Source: Pseudoxanthomonas sp. CF125 (GTDB lineage: Bacteria; Pseudomonadota; Gammaproteobacteria; Xanthomonadales; Xanthomonadaceae). Taken from it: a DNA stretch of 64,000 nt. Position 1 is the first letter of the stretch. Every line of letters starts with the position of its first letter. This document shows, piece after piece, positions 54,273 to 63,495 of this stretch. The stretch lies in NCBI RefSeq assembly GCF_900104085.1, contig NZ_FNLD01000001.1, forward strand, positions 62,001-126,000. The letters run 5' to 3'. Both the position numbers and the translations under genes were made by a program. The notes under the pieces are model-generated. The model ran no database searches and was not told the origin of the DNA. It was given only the letters and a program-made list of their open reading frames with translations.

Positions 54273-54788
54273 TCACCACCAGCCCCAACGTCCCCAGCGC
54301 GGACCCCAGAACGGGTCGTAGAACGGAGACGGGCGGATCTCGACTTCGCGCACTTCCGGCCACAGGTAGACCACGTCGGCGGTCATGCGCGGCAACCGGT
54401 AATCGTATTGGCCGATGCGCGTGGACTCCACGCCATCGACGCGGCCGATGAAAGTCACTTCGCGGCCTTCGGTGAATACCGCCGGGTCGTAGAAACCGGC
54501 GCGGCAGGCGATGAAGCGGCCGTCGGTGGCGTCCGGCGCGCTGCTGAGGGGACGGCCGGTGCCGCCCAGCGGACGCGAGATCAACTGGAAGCAGGTGCTG
54601 TCCTGGCCAGGCACGGTTTCCACGATGCGGCCGCCCCAACGTACGGAGGTGCCGACCTGGCTGCCGGCGACGGCTTCCCTGGGCGTGACCGGAGTGAAAG
54701 CGCCCTGCAACGGCTTGGGCGCGGTGGCGCAGGCGCCAAGCAGCAGACTGCTTGCGGCCAGTGCGATGAGGCGGATTTTGGCGTTCAT
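54273..54788 (-). CDS. Slp-family outer-membrane lipoprotein
   Basis: A 171-residue lipoprotein. The signal peptide ends in lipobox LLLGAC, so the mature N-terminus is a lipidated Cys. The body contains VRWGGRIVETVPGQDSTCFQ, the GRFIACRAGFYDPAVFTEGREV strand region (shown in part) and VTFIGRVDGVE, as in the Slp/YeaY family linked to starvation and acid stress. The C-terminus is Trp/Pro-rich (YDPFWGPRWGRWGWW). I start at 54788. It lies 16 bp after the transglutaminase gene and may be the last gene of that operon. Confidence 0.83.
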   Translation of the reverse strand: MNAKIRLIALAASSLLLGACATAPKPLQGAFTPVTPREAVAGSQVGTSVRWGGRIVETVPGQDSTCFQLISRPLGGTGRPLSSAPDATDGRFIACRAGFYDPAVFTEGREVTFIGRVDGVESTRIGQYDYRLPRMTADVVYLWPEVREVEIRPSPFYDPFWGPRWGRWGWW

Positions 54789-54804
54789 GGTGAATCTCCA
54801 GGAT

Positions 54805-56748
54805 TCAAGGACGGTGCCGACGCAGGTCGTTGAGTAGTGCAGCGTCCCCAACGGCGGCAGCGTAGCGCGTTTGAGCGAAACGGCGGCTGAGCGGAATCAG
54901 GGCGTCGGCCGATTCCGGCCTGGCCGCAGCGACGCGTTCGGCCCAATCCAGAGCCGGCTCGTACGGCTGCCGTGCCAGGCCCAGTCGCGCATATCGCCGG
55001 GTCAGGCGATGCCAGGCGCGCAGCAACGGGTCGCGTTCCCGTTCTCCGCGTGCCAGCAGCCAGCCCATCCAGCCCAACGCGGCCAGCGCGAAAATCCCGA
55101 ACAGTACGCCCAGGCGTCGGCTGTCCAACTGGTCCATGCCGAAGGGCTGCAACAGGCGCTGCTGCCGATCGGCATTGAAGCCGAGCACCAGATCGTTCCA
55201 TCCGCGCCGCATCCAATCGCTGAAGTCCCCCAGCGTGGCCAGCCGGTCGATTCCGCCGGTTCCCGCGCTCAGCCGGTCCTCCAAGGTGTCGTAGACGCGT
55301 TCGGGCGCCACCGCGGCGGTTGGGTCCACGCGTACCCAGCCGCGTCCGGCCAACCACACTTCGGCCCAGGCATGGGCATCCATGTTGCGCACCACCCAAT
55401 AGCCGCCGAACGGGTTCCGCACGCCGCCGACATAGCCGGTGACCACACGCGAGGGAATACCCGACGCGCGCATCAGGACCACGAAGGAAGAGCTGAAATG
55501 CTCGCAGTAGCCTTGCTTCTGATCGAACAGGAATTCGTCCACGCTGTTGCGTCCCGGCAGCGGCGTATCCAGGGTGTATGCGAATTCGCGCTTCACCCAG
55601 TCCAGCGCGCGCTGCACGATGGCGTTGTCGTTAGTTCCGGCTTCGCGCCGCCACTGCTGGGCAAGGGCCAGGGTGCGCGGGTTGTAACCGGCCGGCAGGT
55701 CGAGCGCGCGCTGGCGTGCGGCGGCGTTGAGTTGCGGCTGGAAATTGGCCGGTGGCGACGACTGCAGTCGCCAGCGACTCAATGCGTTTAGCGGCGCGGT
55801 CGAATACAGGCTGTAGTCCTGCGAAAGGAAGCTGCCCGCAGGTGCGGCGCGCGGCAGATCCAGCGCCACCAGCTGGCGGCGGTCGGTGGGTTCGAATTCG
55901 ATCTGGTAGTCCCAGATAATGTTTCTGCGGGCGGCTGGCGCAGCCGGAAGTTGCCGTATCGCGTAAGCCTGGGTCCAACTGCGGCCGTCGAAATCCAAAA
56001 GCACCGGGCCGCGCCAATACATTTCCTGCAACGCGGGACGCGCACCGAAGAATTCCACGCGCAGGGCGGGGTTGTCGTCCGCCATCAAATCCAACCAGCC
56101 GCCCGGCGTCATGCTGTCCGAAAGTCCCGGACGGCTCACGGCGCGTTCGGGTACGCCCCATAGCGGAGAACCCAGGCGCGGAAACAGCCAGAATGCGCTC
56201 AACGCCAGCGGCAACCCGATCGCCATCAGCTTGCCCACCGCCGCCAGCGCGCGTAACGGCGTTGCGGTGCCGGCAAGCGATTGCGACTCCACATCGGCCA
56301 GCCGCTGCAGAGTCAACAGGGCGCAAAGGACCGACAGCAGTCCCAGCAACATCGTGAGCGGGCCTTGATCGAGCAGGAAGGCCGAGAAAGGAGCGAACAG
56401 CGCGAAGCCGATGAGGCTGCGCGCATCGCGCAGCGTGGAAGTTTCCGAGGGCTTGATGGCGATCATGGCCGCCAGCAGCGCGCAGCCGGTATCGCGCCCG
56501 AAGCGGAACCCCATCTGCGAGAACACCGCGGCCAGCACCAGCAGCGCCAGCAGCAGGCGCAGCATCGCCGGCATCGGTTTGCGCCAGGAAAGCGCCGAAA
56601 CCAGAATCGCCGCCAGCGCGATTGCCGACGCCAATTCTCCGGGGATCTGCAGCAATAGCGGCAACAGCGACAGCGCCGCGGTGGCGAGCGTCCACAGGCG
56701 GCTGCCGTCGTCTATCCGCTCGCGGGAGATGTCAGCGGCCATTGCCAT
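54805..56748 (-). CDS. Membrane transglutaminase-like protein (TgpA type)
   Basis: A 647-residue protein. About six membrane helices in the first 190 residues (LATAALSLLPLLL onward) are followed by a periplasmic transglutaminase-like domain with Cys in QGYCEHFSSSFVVLMR, His in DAHAWAEVWL and Asp in WVRVDPTAA, and then a final membrane helix. TgpA of Pseudomonas is essential and has this layout. The start is uncertain: ATG at 56748, 56742 or 56763, all inside the end of the DUF58 gene, so translation is coupled. It belongs with the MoxR and DUF58 genes, the usual trio. Confidence 0.87.
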   Translation of the reverse strand: MAMAADISRERIDDGSRLWTLATAALSLLPLLLQIPGELASAIALAAILVSALSWRKPMPAMLRLLLALLVLAAVFSQMGFRFGRDTGCALLAAMIAIKPSETSTLRDARSLIGFALFAPFSAFLLDQGPLTMLLGLLSVLCALLTLQRLADVESQSLAGTATPLRALAAVGKLMAIGLPLALSAFWLFPRLGSPLWGVPERAVSRPGLSDSMTPGGWLDLMADDNPALRVEFFGARPALQEMYWRGPVLLDFDGRSWTQAYAIRQLPAAPAARRNIIWDYQIEFEPTDRRQLVALDLPRAAPAGSFLSQDYSLYSTAPLNALSRWRLQSSPPANFQPQLNAAARQRALDLPAGYNPRTLALAQQWRREAGTNDNAIVQRALDWVKREFAYTLDTPLPGRNSVDEFLFDQKQGYCEHFSSSFVVLMRASGIPSRVVTGYVGGVRNPFGGYWVVRNMDAHAWAEVWLAGRGWVRVDPTAAVAPERVYDTLEDRLSAGTGGIDRLATLGDFSDWMRRGWNDLVLGFNADRQQRLLQPFGMDQLDSRRLGVLFGIFALAALGWMGWLLARGERERDPLLRAWHRLTRRYARLGLARQPYEPALDWAERVAAARPESADALIPLSRRFAQTRYAAAVGDAALLNDLRRHRP

Positions 56749-57715
56749 GCGGAAGCTCGGCATGCGGCAGCAACGACAACGCACGCAGGCAGAGATGCCG
56801 ATGCGCAGGTCCCTGCCCAGGCCCCAGCACCGGTTGTCCGGGCAGACACAAGCGGTAGCGGCGGCTTTCGCGTTCGGCCAGATCGACCCAGTGAGCGAGC
56901 CGGCTGATGCGCTGCTCGGCGGCAAGCGGTGCAAGCGCCTGCCAATCCAGATTGACTTCGACCGCAAGCGGCTGCTCGTATTCGCGCACCATCAGCGAAT
57001 CGCGGCGGGCCGAGGGTTTCCAGGCGATGGCGCGGCGCGGGTCGCCTGCGCGGTAGCTGCGCAGGTGATGCACGTCATCACCGGCGGGATTCAAGCGGGC
57101 ATGACTGGCGCTGCCGTCGCCCAACGGCAACGGCGGACCTTGCGTCTCCGGCACGGGATAAACCAGCAACGGTTGCTCGGGCCAGACCCATGCCCATGCC
57201 AGAGCCAAACCGAGCGGCTGGGTGGTGGAAATACGGATGCGGTCCAGTTCCAGCCAGCCGCGCCGTCGTGTATCCACCGGCAGTGTGACCGCAGCGGGCT
57301 CGCCGGCCAGCAACGTCGCGCTGATCCGGTTTTCCCCGTATCGCAATTGCAGACCGCGCCGGTTGCGCGCGTCCTTTGCCGAAAGCGCGACGTGCATTTG
57401 CAGCGTATTGCCTGCGGCGACGGGTTCTGCGGAGATCGCATCGATGCGCAGACCCGACAGCTGCAAGTGCGCTGCGATGAGGCTTGCCAATGCGGTGGCG
57501 CCCAGCAACAACGCGAGCAGCAAGGCCGGATTGTTGTTGTAGTTGAGTGCGCCCAGCAGCATGGCCGACAGCAGCGCGCCGAAGAAGAATCCGAAACGCG
57601 AAGGCAACACGTAAACCCGGCGCCGGTCCAGCTTCACCGGCAGCGCTTCGGCCGTGCGCGGGCGCGCGAGCAGCGCGAAGCGCGTAGCCAGGCGTTCGCG
57701 TGGAGTGGCTGGCAT
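56732..57715 (-). CDS. DUF58 domain-containing protein
   Basis: A 327-residue protein. Two N-terminal membrane helices (residues about 40-85) are followed by a beta-rich segment and the DUF58 core with DDVHHLRSYRAGDPRRAIAW, then KPSARRDSLMVREYE. This family (with a vWA-like extension) is found next to MoxR ATPases. It may act as a metal-dependent assembly factor. It overlaps the following transglutaminase gene and begins six bases after moxR. Confidence 0.9.
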   Translation of the reverse strand: MPATPRERLATRFALLARPRTAEALPVKLDRRRVYVLPSRFGFFFGALLSAMLLGALNYNNNPALLLALLLGATALASLIAAHLQLSGLRIDAISAEPVAAGNTLQMHVALSAKDARNRRGLQLRYGENRISATLLAGEPAAVTLPVDTRRRGWLELDRIRISTTQPLGLALAWAWVWPEQPLLVYPVPETQGPPLPLGDGSASHARLNPAGDDVHHLRSYRAGDPRRAIAWKPSARRDSLMVREYEQPLAVEVNLDWQALAPLAAEQRISRLAHWVDLAERESRRYRLCLPGQPVLGPGQGPAHRHLCLRALSLLPHAELPHGNGR

Positions 57716-57721
57716 CCCGTT

Positions 57722-58675
57722 CTAGTCCACGGCCACCGCGTGCAGAATGGATTTGGCCAGCGCCGCGGTGGACGAGGCCTCCGCTTCGGCGACCAGACGA
57801 TGGGCGGCCACTGCCGAAAACAGCGCCTGCACGTCTTCCGGCAATACGTGGCGCCGCCGCAGCAGCAGAGCATAGGCGCGCGCCGCGCGCAGCAATGCGA
57901 TGCCGGCGCGCGGCGACAGGCCCACGCGCACGCCCGGGTGCTGGCGGCTGCGGGCCATCAACGCCTGCACGTAGTCCACCAGCGCCGCGCTGGCGTGCAC
58001 CTGGTTCACCGCAGCGCGCAATGCCAGTACGTCGTCGCTGGACAGCAACGGTTCGGTGCGGGCGATCAACTCGCGGCGATCGTCTCCCGCCAGCAGCGCG
58101 CGCTCCGATTCCGCATTCGGATAACCCAGCGTCAGCCTCAGCAGAAAGCGGTCCAGTTGCGAATCCGGCAGCGGATAAGTGCCCGACAGATCCACGGGGT
58201 TTTGAGTGGCGATGACGAAGAAAGGATCCGGCAAAGGCCGGGTCATGCCGTCCAGGGTGACCTGGTGCTCGGCCATGGCTTCCAGCAGCGCGCTTTGGGT
58301 CCGCGGCGGTGCGCGGTTGATTTCGTCCGCCAGCAGCACGTGGGTGAAGACCGGGCCGGGATGGAACTGGAACTGCCGTGACTGCGCGTCGTACACCGAC
58401 ACGCCCAGGACATCGGCCGGCAACAGATCCGAAGTGAACTGCACGCGCTGGAAGCCGAGTCCGAGCGTCGCGGCCAAGGCATGGGCCAAGGTAGTCTTGC
58501 CCAGGCCGGGGAGATCCTCGATCAGAATATGACCGCCGGAAAGCAACGCCACGAACGCCAGGCGCACTTCCTGGGACTTGCCCAGCACCAGCGAGTTGAC
58601 TTGCTGTTGCGCGGACTTCAGGGCCGCATGCAACGCATCGGTTAGCATTTCATGCACAGGTGGCTGGGCGAGCAT
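57722..58675 (-). CDS. MoxR-family AAA+ ATPase
   Basis: A 317-residue AAA+ protein. Walker A is LIEDLPGLGKTTLAHAL, Walker B is THVLLADEINRAPPRTQSALLEAM (in parts), sensor 1 is FVIATQNPVDL and the arginine finger region is PDSQLDRFLLRL. MoxR proteins help assemble or activate partner proteins such as those of the DUF58/vWA group. First gene of the operon moxR-DUF58-tgpA(-slp). Confidence 0.92.
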   Translation of the reverse strand: MLAQPPVHEMLTDALHAALKSAQQQVNSLVLGKSQEVRLAFVALLSGGHILIEDLPGLGKTTLAHALAATLGLGFQRVQFTSDLLPADVLGVSVYDAQSRQFQFHPGPVFTHVLLADEINRAPPRTQSALLEAMAEHQVTLDGMTRPLPDPFFVIATQNPVDLSGTYPLPDSQLDRFLLRLTLGYPNAESERALLAGDDRRELIARTEPLLSSDDVLALRAAVNQVHASAALVDYVQALMARSRQHPGVRVGLSPRAGIALLRAARAYALLLRRRHVLPEDVQALFSAVAAHRLVAEAEASSTAALAKSILHAVAVD

Positions 58676-58713
58676 GGTTTTTCCGGGTTCTTTTCAAGGA
58701 AGTCTAACGGCAT

Positions 58714-60570
58714 ATGCGGGACGAAAGCATGCAGGACACAAAGCGCGCGCAACGTATCTTCCTGTTGCTGTGGACAGTGGTGACCGCGATCAAACTTCTG
58801 ATCGCAGCGCGCCTGCCGTTGTTCGTGGACGAGGCGTTCTACTGGCAGGAAGGCCGGCATCTCGCGGCCGCTTACTCCGACCTTCCGGGGCTGACCGCAT
58901 GGATGACCAGGCTGGGGACCGAGATCGGCGGCCAGCATGCGCTTGCCCTGCGCGCGCCGTTCCTGCTGCTGGCGGCATTGCTGCCGTGGCTGATCACCCA
59001 TATCGCCAGCCGCTGGTTCGGCGAGGCCGCCGGCTGGCGCGCGGGAAGTCTGGTGGTGCTGATGCCGCTGGCGGGCAGCCTGGGCATCCTGGCAGTGCCG
59101 GACGTGCCGATGGCTTTCGCTACCGTGCTGTGTCTGGATGCGGGCGCGCGCCTGCTGCGCGAGATCGATGCCGCCTCGGCTTTCGAACTTGCGCTGGGCC
59201 TGACCATCGGCGCCTTGAGCCATTACCGTTTCATCGGCGTGATCGGCGTGGGAATGATCGCGTTGGCGCTGTTGCCGCAGGGCAGGCGCGTGTTGCGGGA
59301 TCCGCGCGTTTGGGTGGCGCTGGCGGTGGGCGTGGCCGCGTGGGCGCCACTGGTGGCCTGGAACTTGGAGAACGCCGACGCCGGCCTGCGCTTCCAACTC
59401 GTCGACCGCCATCCTTGGGCGTTCCAGTCCACCGGTTGGTGGTTCTTGGTGGTGCAGGCGGGACTGGTCACGCCGTTGCTGTTCTTCGCCTTGATCCAGG
59501 TGTTCGTGCGCTCGTTCCGCACTGGCGATGGAATGCCGGCGCAATGGCGCTACTTCGGTCTGTTGGGCGGCGTCTCCACGCTCGGCTTCTTTCTGCTGGG
59601 TTTCTTCGCCGATGTGGAGCGGGTCAGTTTCCACTGGCCCTTGCCGGGCTACCTGCCGTTGCTGATTGCGGTGCCGGCGTTGCTGCGCGAATGGCCGCGC
59701 GGCTTGCGTATCGCGACCTGGGTCTTGAGCGGGGCCGGACTGCTGGCGGTGCTGGGGTATTACCTGGTGCTGTCCACGCCGCAGTGGCGCGAACGCTTCG
59801 CGGCGGAAAAGTTCTATCCGGCCAACTTCGCGGGCTGGGAACAGCTGACAGCCGCCGTGCGCGAAGAGCAGGCAAGGTTGCCTCCTGGCACAACGCTGCT
59901 CGCAGACAACTTCAAATCGGGCGCCGAACTGGGATTCGCGCTCGATAATCCGCGCATTCCCGTGCTCGACCACCCGCTCAACCAGAAACATGGGCGTGCG
60001 CCGCAGCTGAAATTGTGGAAGCTGGAAAGCGACGGCAGCCGCAGCGCACCTGCCTTGCTGGTAGTGGGAACCGGCGACGTGCAATACAAATCGTTGCTGG
60101 CTTATTACCACCAGCTATGCAAAAAGGTAGGCCCGCTGCCGCCGCCGCGCGTGGTCAACGTGGATCACGGCCACCAGCGTTTCCTGCTGTTCGCCCTGAC
60201 CGCGGGAAAAAGCAAGGGCGCTTGCACGCTTCCCGCATTCGCCTGGATCGACACGCCCGAGAGCAAGGCCGCGACCGGCAGGAAATTCCAGGTGGCGGGC
60301 TGGGCGTTCAAGGATGGCGTGGGATTGAAGGGCGTGGAGGTCCTGTTGGACGGCAAGCCTGTGGCCAAGGCGCGCTATGGGCTTTCCAGCACCGGAACCG
60401 CGGCGTACTGGAAAATCTCCACCGACCCCAACCATCCGGCGGTCGGTTTCAGTGCCGATCTCGACTTGGCCGCCGCCAAGCCCGGCCGGCACTGGCTGGG
60501 ACTGCGGCTGCATGGGCAGGACGGCAGTGTGGAAGACTGGTCGGAGCAGCCTCTGGACCTGAAGGAATAG
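58714..60570 (+). CDS. GT39-family membrane glycosyltransferase with C-terminal Ig-like domain
   Basis: A 618-residue protein. Residues about 15-385 are an ArnT/PMT-like (GT-C) transferase with roughly ten membrane helices. The catalytic-loop acidic residues near the N-terminus are in LPLFVDEAFYWQEGRHL, and the SHYRFIGVIGVG and RVSFHWPLPGYLPLL segments are typical. After a soluble region, residues about 510-615 form an Ig-like module (FQVAGWAFKDGVGLKGVEV, later GRHWLGLRLHGQDG). Such enzymes move sugars from undecaprenyl phosphate to lipid A or a glycan. A second possible start is the ATG at 58729. Confidence 0.83.
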   Translation: MRDESMQDTKRAQRIFLLLWTVVTAIKLLIAARLPLFVDEAFYWQEGRHLAAAYSDLPGLTAWMTRLGTEIGGQHALALRAPFLLLAALLPWLITHIASRWFGEAAGWRAGSLVVLMPLAGSLGILAVPDVPMAFATVLCLDAGARLLREIDAASAFELALGLTIGALSHYRFIGVIGVGMIALALLPQGRRVLRDPRVWVALAVGVAAWAPLVAWNLENADAGLRFQLVDRHPWAFQSTGWWFLVVQAGLVTPLLFFALIQVFVRSFRTGDGMPAQWRYFGLLGGVSTLGFFLLGFFADVERVSFHWPLPGYLPLLIAVPALLREWPRGLRIATWVLSGAGLLAVLGYYLVLSTPQWRERFAAEKFYPANFAGWEQLTAAVREEQARLPPGTTLLADNFKSGAELGFALDNPRIPVLDHPLNQKHGRAPQLKLWKLESDGSRSAPALLVVGTGDVQYKSLLAYYHQLCKKVGPLPPPRVVNVDHGHQRFLLFALTAGKSKGACTLPAFAWIDTPESKAATGRKFQVAGWAFKDGVGLKGVEVLLDGKPVAKARYGLSSTGTAAYWKISTDPNHPAVGFSADLDLAAAKPGRHWLGLRLHGQDGSVEDWSEQPLDLKE

Positions 60571-60582
60571 GCTGCCTGGATC

Positions 60583-61155
60583 TCAGGGGAGCGTGAACCC
60601 GGCCTCGCGCAGCATTCTGGAGAGCGCGATCAAGGGCAGGCCGACCAAAGCCGTAGGATCCTTGGAGTCGATATGCTCGAACAGCGCGATGCCCAGGCCT
60701 TCGCTCTTGAAGCTGCCGGCGCAGTCGAGCGGCTGTTCGGCATCGACATAACGCTCGATCTCATCGGCCTGCAGGTTGCGGAAGCGCACACGGGTGACGT
60801 CCAATGCCTCTAGTGCCGGGTCATCGCCCCGCAGCAGGCAGACCGCGGTATGGAAGGCGATTTCCCGCCCGGACATCGCGCCGAGCTGGGCGAGGGCGTT
60901 TTCACGGGTTCCCGGTTTTCCCAATGGCTGCGCATCCAGTGCGGCTACCTGGTCGGAACCGATGATCCAGGCGTCGGGATGCTGGGCGGTAATGGCTTTG
61001 GCCTTGGCCCATGCCAACCGCCGGGCCAGTGCTGGCGGGGTTTCCCCGGGCAGCGGCGCTTCGTCCACGTCGGGCCGGGCGATATGGAAGGGCAGGCGCA
61101 GCCGTTCCAGCAGTTCGCGGCGGTAGCGGGAGGTCGAGGCCAGGATCAGCGGCAT
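60583..61155 (-). CDS. Maf-like nucleoside triphosphate pyrophosphatase (YceF type)
   Basis: A 190-residue enzyme. MPLILASTSRYRRELLERL, IIGSDQVAALD and CAGSFKSEGLGIALFE are the Maf motifs; the SDQV and F-K-S-E pattern fits the YceF subgroup, which hydrolyses m7GTP. It sits divergent from yceD, as in E. coli. A GTG at 61167 would add four residues; no strong ribosome binding site helps decide. Confidence 0.9.
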   Translation of the reverse strand: MPLILASTSRYRRELLERLRLPFHIARPDVDEAPLPGETPPALARRLAWAKAKAITAQHPDAWIIGSDQVAALDAQPLGKPGTRENALAQLGAMSGREIAFHTAVCLLRGDDPALEALDVTRVRFRNLQADEIERYVDAEQPLDCAGSFKSEGLGIALFEHIDSKDPTALVGLPLIALSRMLREAGFTLP

Positions 61156-61292
61156 GGGCGCATTCACAGTGGGAGCGGGTGTTCACAGCGGGGCGGGCAT
61201 TCTGCCGGCGCCCGCCAGGACCGGCAAACCTGATCGTGGCGGTGTTCCTGGGTTTGACAGCTCGGCCCGGCATCCTTAATATTCAGCGGCTT

Positions 61293-61802
61293 ATGTCCGT
61301 GAACGTGCCCGAGATTTTGGATGTTTGGCGCATGGTTGCGGCCAGGCGGAGTTTCGAAGGTCGGGTGCCGCTGTCTTCGTTGACGCGCGTGCAGGACCTG
61401 CTGTTCGATACCGAAGGCGAAGTCGATTTCGCCCTGCAGTTCGACAGCGATCCCTTGCTCAAGGTGGCCTACGCGGAGTTGCGGATCGATGCGGCGTTGC
61501 CGCTGGCGTGCCAGCGCAGCCTGCGGCGGTTCCTGCTCCCGGTGCATGTGGTGCAACGCCTGGGATTGATCCGGGACGAAGCCGACGAAGCGGCATTGCC
61601 GCCGGATTACGAAGCGCTGCTGGTGCCCGAAGACGGCATGCTGCGGCCGCTGGATCTGGTGGAGGACGAATTGGTGCTGGCGGTTCCCGCAGTGCCGGTG
61701 GATCCGGAGTCGGACGCGGTGGATCGCGAATGGCCCATTCCGGAACAAGAATTGGCGAAAGCCAGCCCGTTCGCGGCGCTGGGTTCACTGAAGAAAAACT
61801 GA
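61293..61802 (+). CDS. yceD: YceD-family (DUF177) 23S rRNA accumulation protein
   Basis: A 169-residue acidic protein. It contains LPLACQRSLRRFLLPV (two-cysteine motif is reduced to one here), then DYEALLVPEDGMLRPLDLVEDELVLAVPAVPV, the latter in two strands, as in YceD. It influences 23S rRNA levels. It is followed by rpmF 66 bp downstream. The start at 61293 is chosen by fit to the family. Confidence 0.9.
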   Translation: MSVNVPEILDVWRMVAARRSFEGRVPLSSLTRVQDLLFDTEGEVDFALQFDSDPLLKVAYAELRIDAALPLACQRSLRRFLLPVHVVQRLGLIRDEADEAALPPDYEALLVPEDGMLRPLDLVEDELVLAVPAVPVDPESDAVDREWPIPEQELAKASPFAALGSLKKN

Positions 61803-61868
61803 CCTCCCGCGGGGCGGTCGGCAACATCAACAAACACGCAATACAGCGAATCAGTTCGGAGCAATACC

Positions 61869-62066
61869 ATGGCAGTGCAGAAATCCCGCGTCACCCCGTC
61901 CCGTCGTGGCCAGCGTCGTTCGCACGACAGCCTGACCGCCAAGCAGCTGGCTACCGATCCGACCAGCGGCGAGACCCACGTCCGTCACCACGTCACCGCC
62001 GACGGCTACTACCGCGGCAAGAAGGTCATCGCGACCAAGGCCGACGTCGTCTCCGACGAAGATTGA
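61869..62066 (+). CDS. rpmF: 50S ribosomal protein L32
   Basis: A 65-residue protein starting [20 protein letters not shown]. It lacks the Cys zinc ligands, as in many gammaproteobacterial L32. CGGAG lies eight bases before the ATG. In E. coli plsX follows; here fabH follows directly. Confidence 0.97.
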   Translation: MAVQKSRVTPSRRGQRRSHDSLTAKQLATDPTSGETHVRHHVTADGYYRGKKVIATKADVVSDED

Positions 62067-62153
62067 TCCGTTCGCGCGCCATCCCGGCGCGCGTCGGTTG
62101 AAATCGGTGCGGAAGAGTCCCCGGCCCGGCATGGGCCATCAGCAGGAGCGGGC

Positions 62154-63149
62154 ATGAGCGAGCGTGATTCGAACGGGCGCGTATATGCCCGTATCGCCGG
62201 AACAGGCAGCTACCTGCCCGAAAAACTGCTGACCAACGACGATCTGGCCAAACAGGTCGATACCAGCGACGAGTGGATCCGCAGCCGCACCGGCATCCGC
62301 GAGCGCCATATCGCCGCCGAAGGCGAGACCTCGGGCGACCTGGGCTATTACGCCGCCGTGCGCGCGCTGGAAGCCGCTGGCGTGGATGCCTCCGAGATCG
62401 ACATGATCGTGGTCGGCACCACTACGCCCGATCTTATTTTTCCATCCACCGCCTGCCTGATCCAGGCCCGCCTGGGCGCGAGCGGCTGCGCCGCGATGGA
62501 CGTCAACGCGGCCTGTTCCGGCTTCGTCTACGCGCTCAGCGTGGCCGACAAGTTCATCCGTTCCGGCGACGTCAAGACCGCACTGGTCATCGGCACCGAA
62601 ACCCTTAGCCGCATCGTCGACTGGACCGAACGCACCACCTGCGTGCTGTTCGGCGATGGTGCGGGTGCAGTTGTGCTGAAGGCCGACAGCGAAACCGGCA
62701 TTCTCAGCACGCATCTGCATGCCGATGGGGCCAAGAAGGAACTGCTTTGGAATCCGGTCGGCGTGTCAGTCGGTTTCAAGGCCGACGAACCCAACTGCGG
62801 CGCCCGCATCAACATGAAGGGCAACGATGTCTTCAAGTACGCGGTGAAGGCGTTGGATGGCGTGGTCGATGAAACCCTGGAGGCCAACGGTCTCAGCAAA
62901 CACGACCTGGACTGGCTGATTCCGCATCAGGCCAACCTGCGCATCATCGAAGCCACGGCCAAGCGCCTGGAAATGCCGATGGATCGCGTGGTGGTCACCG
63001 TCGACAGGCACGGCAACACCTCGTCCGGTTCGGTGCCCTTGGCGCTGGACGAAGCGGTGCGCTCAGGTCGCGTGCAGCGCGGCCAACTGCTGTTGCTGGA
63101 GGCCTTCGGCGGCGGTTTCACCTGGGGCTCGGCGCTGCTGCGCTATTGA
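62154..63149 (+). CDS. fabH: 3-oxoacyl-[acyl-carrier-protein] synthase III
   Basis: A 331-residue condensing enzyme that starts fatty-acid synthesis from acetyl-CoA and malonyl-ACP. The active-site triad is visible: Cys121 in [13 protein letters not shown], His in [11 protein letters not shown] and Asn in [21 protein letters not shown] precedes the ATG. It lies between rpmF and fabD; plsX is absent from its usual place. Confidence 0.96.
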   Translation: MSERDSNGRVYARIAGTGSYLPEKLLTNDDLAKQVDTSDEWIRSRTGIRERHIAAEGETSGDLGYYAAVRALEAAGVDASEIDMIVVGTTTPDLIFPSTACLIQARLGASGCAAMDVNAACSGFVYALSVADKFIRSGDVKTALVIGTETLSRIVDWTERTTCVLFGDGAGAVVLKADSETGILSTHLHADGAKKELLWNPVGVSVGFKADEPNCGARINMKGNDVFKYAVKALDGVVDETLEANGLSKHDLDWLIPHQANLRIIEATAKRLEMPMDRVVVTVDRHGNTSSGSVPLALDEAVRSGRVQRGQLLLLEAFGGGFTWGSALLRY

Positions 63150-63167
63150 TGCCCACCCGCGCCACGC

Positions 63168-63320
63168 TCAAGCGCGGCGCTTGAAATACTGCACCTCGCG
63201 CTCGTGCTTTTCGGCAGCGGCACGGGTATTGAACGTGCCCAGGTTGCGCCGCTTGCCGGTGGCCGGATCTTGTTTGCGCGAATACAGGCGGAACTCGCCT
63301 GAAGCCAGTTTGCGGATCAT
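63168..63320 (-). CDS. Small conserved-looking basic protein (50 residues)
   Basis: A 50-residue protein on the opposite strand, between fabH and fabD. It starts MIRKLASGEFRLYSRKQDP and contains KRRNLGTFNTRAAAEKHERE. The pattern is a three-stranded sheet plus helix as in AP2/arm-type DNA-binding N-terminal domains of integrases, with many Lys/Arg. GGGAG lies nine bases before the ATG. Similar short proteins are often annotated as hypothetical in this family, from memory. The function is unknown. Confidence 0.65.
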   Translation of the reverse strand: MIRKLASGEFRLYSRKQDPATGKRRNLGTFNTRAAAEKHEREVQYFKRRA

Positions 63321-63424
63321 GCCGTTCGCTCCCGTTGCTTCCGATTGCAGCTATCTGAACAATGGGCGGGTAATGATGCAGTGATGGATCTGCGCGGTTT
63401 TTTTCGCGCTGCGGTCACTCCACG

Positions 63425-63464
63425 ATACGGGCGAGTACAGACGGTGCGGCCGGTTCGCCCGTAT
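63425..63464. promoter_or_regulatory. Inverted repeat upstream of fabD
   Basis: ATACGGGCGA (63425-63434) and TCGCCCGTAT (63455-63464) are a perfect 10-bp dyad with a 20-bp centre, ending 32 bp before the fabD GTG. It could be an operator or an RNA hairpin in the leader. The family is unknown to me. Confidence 0.5.
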
Positions 63465-63495
63465 GATGCGCGCCGAGCCATAACGGATTGCGCGA

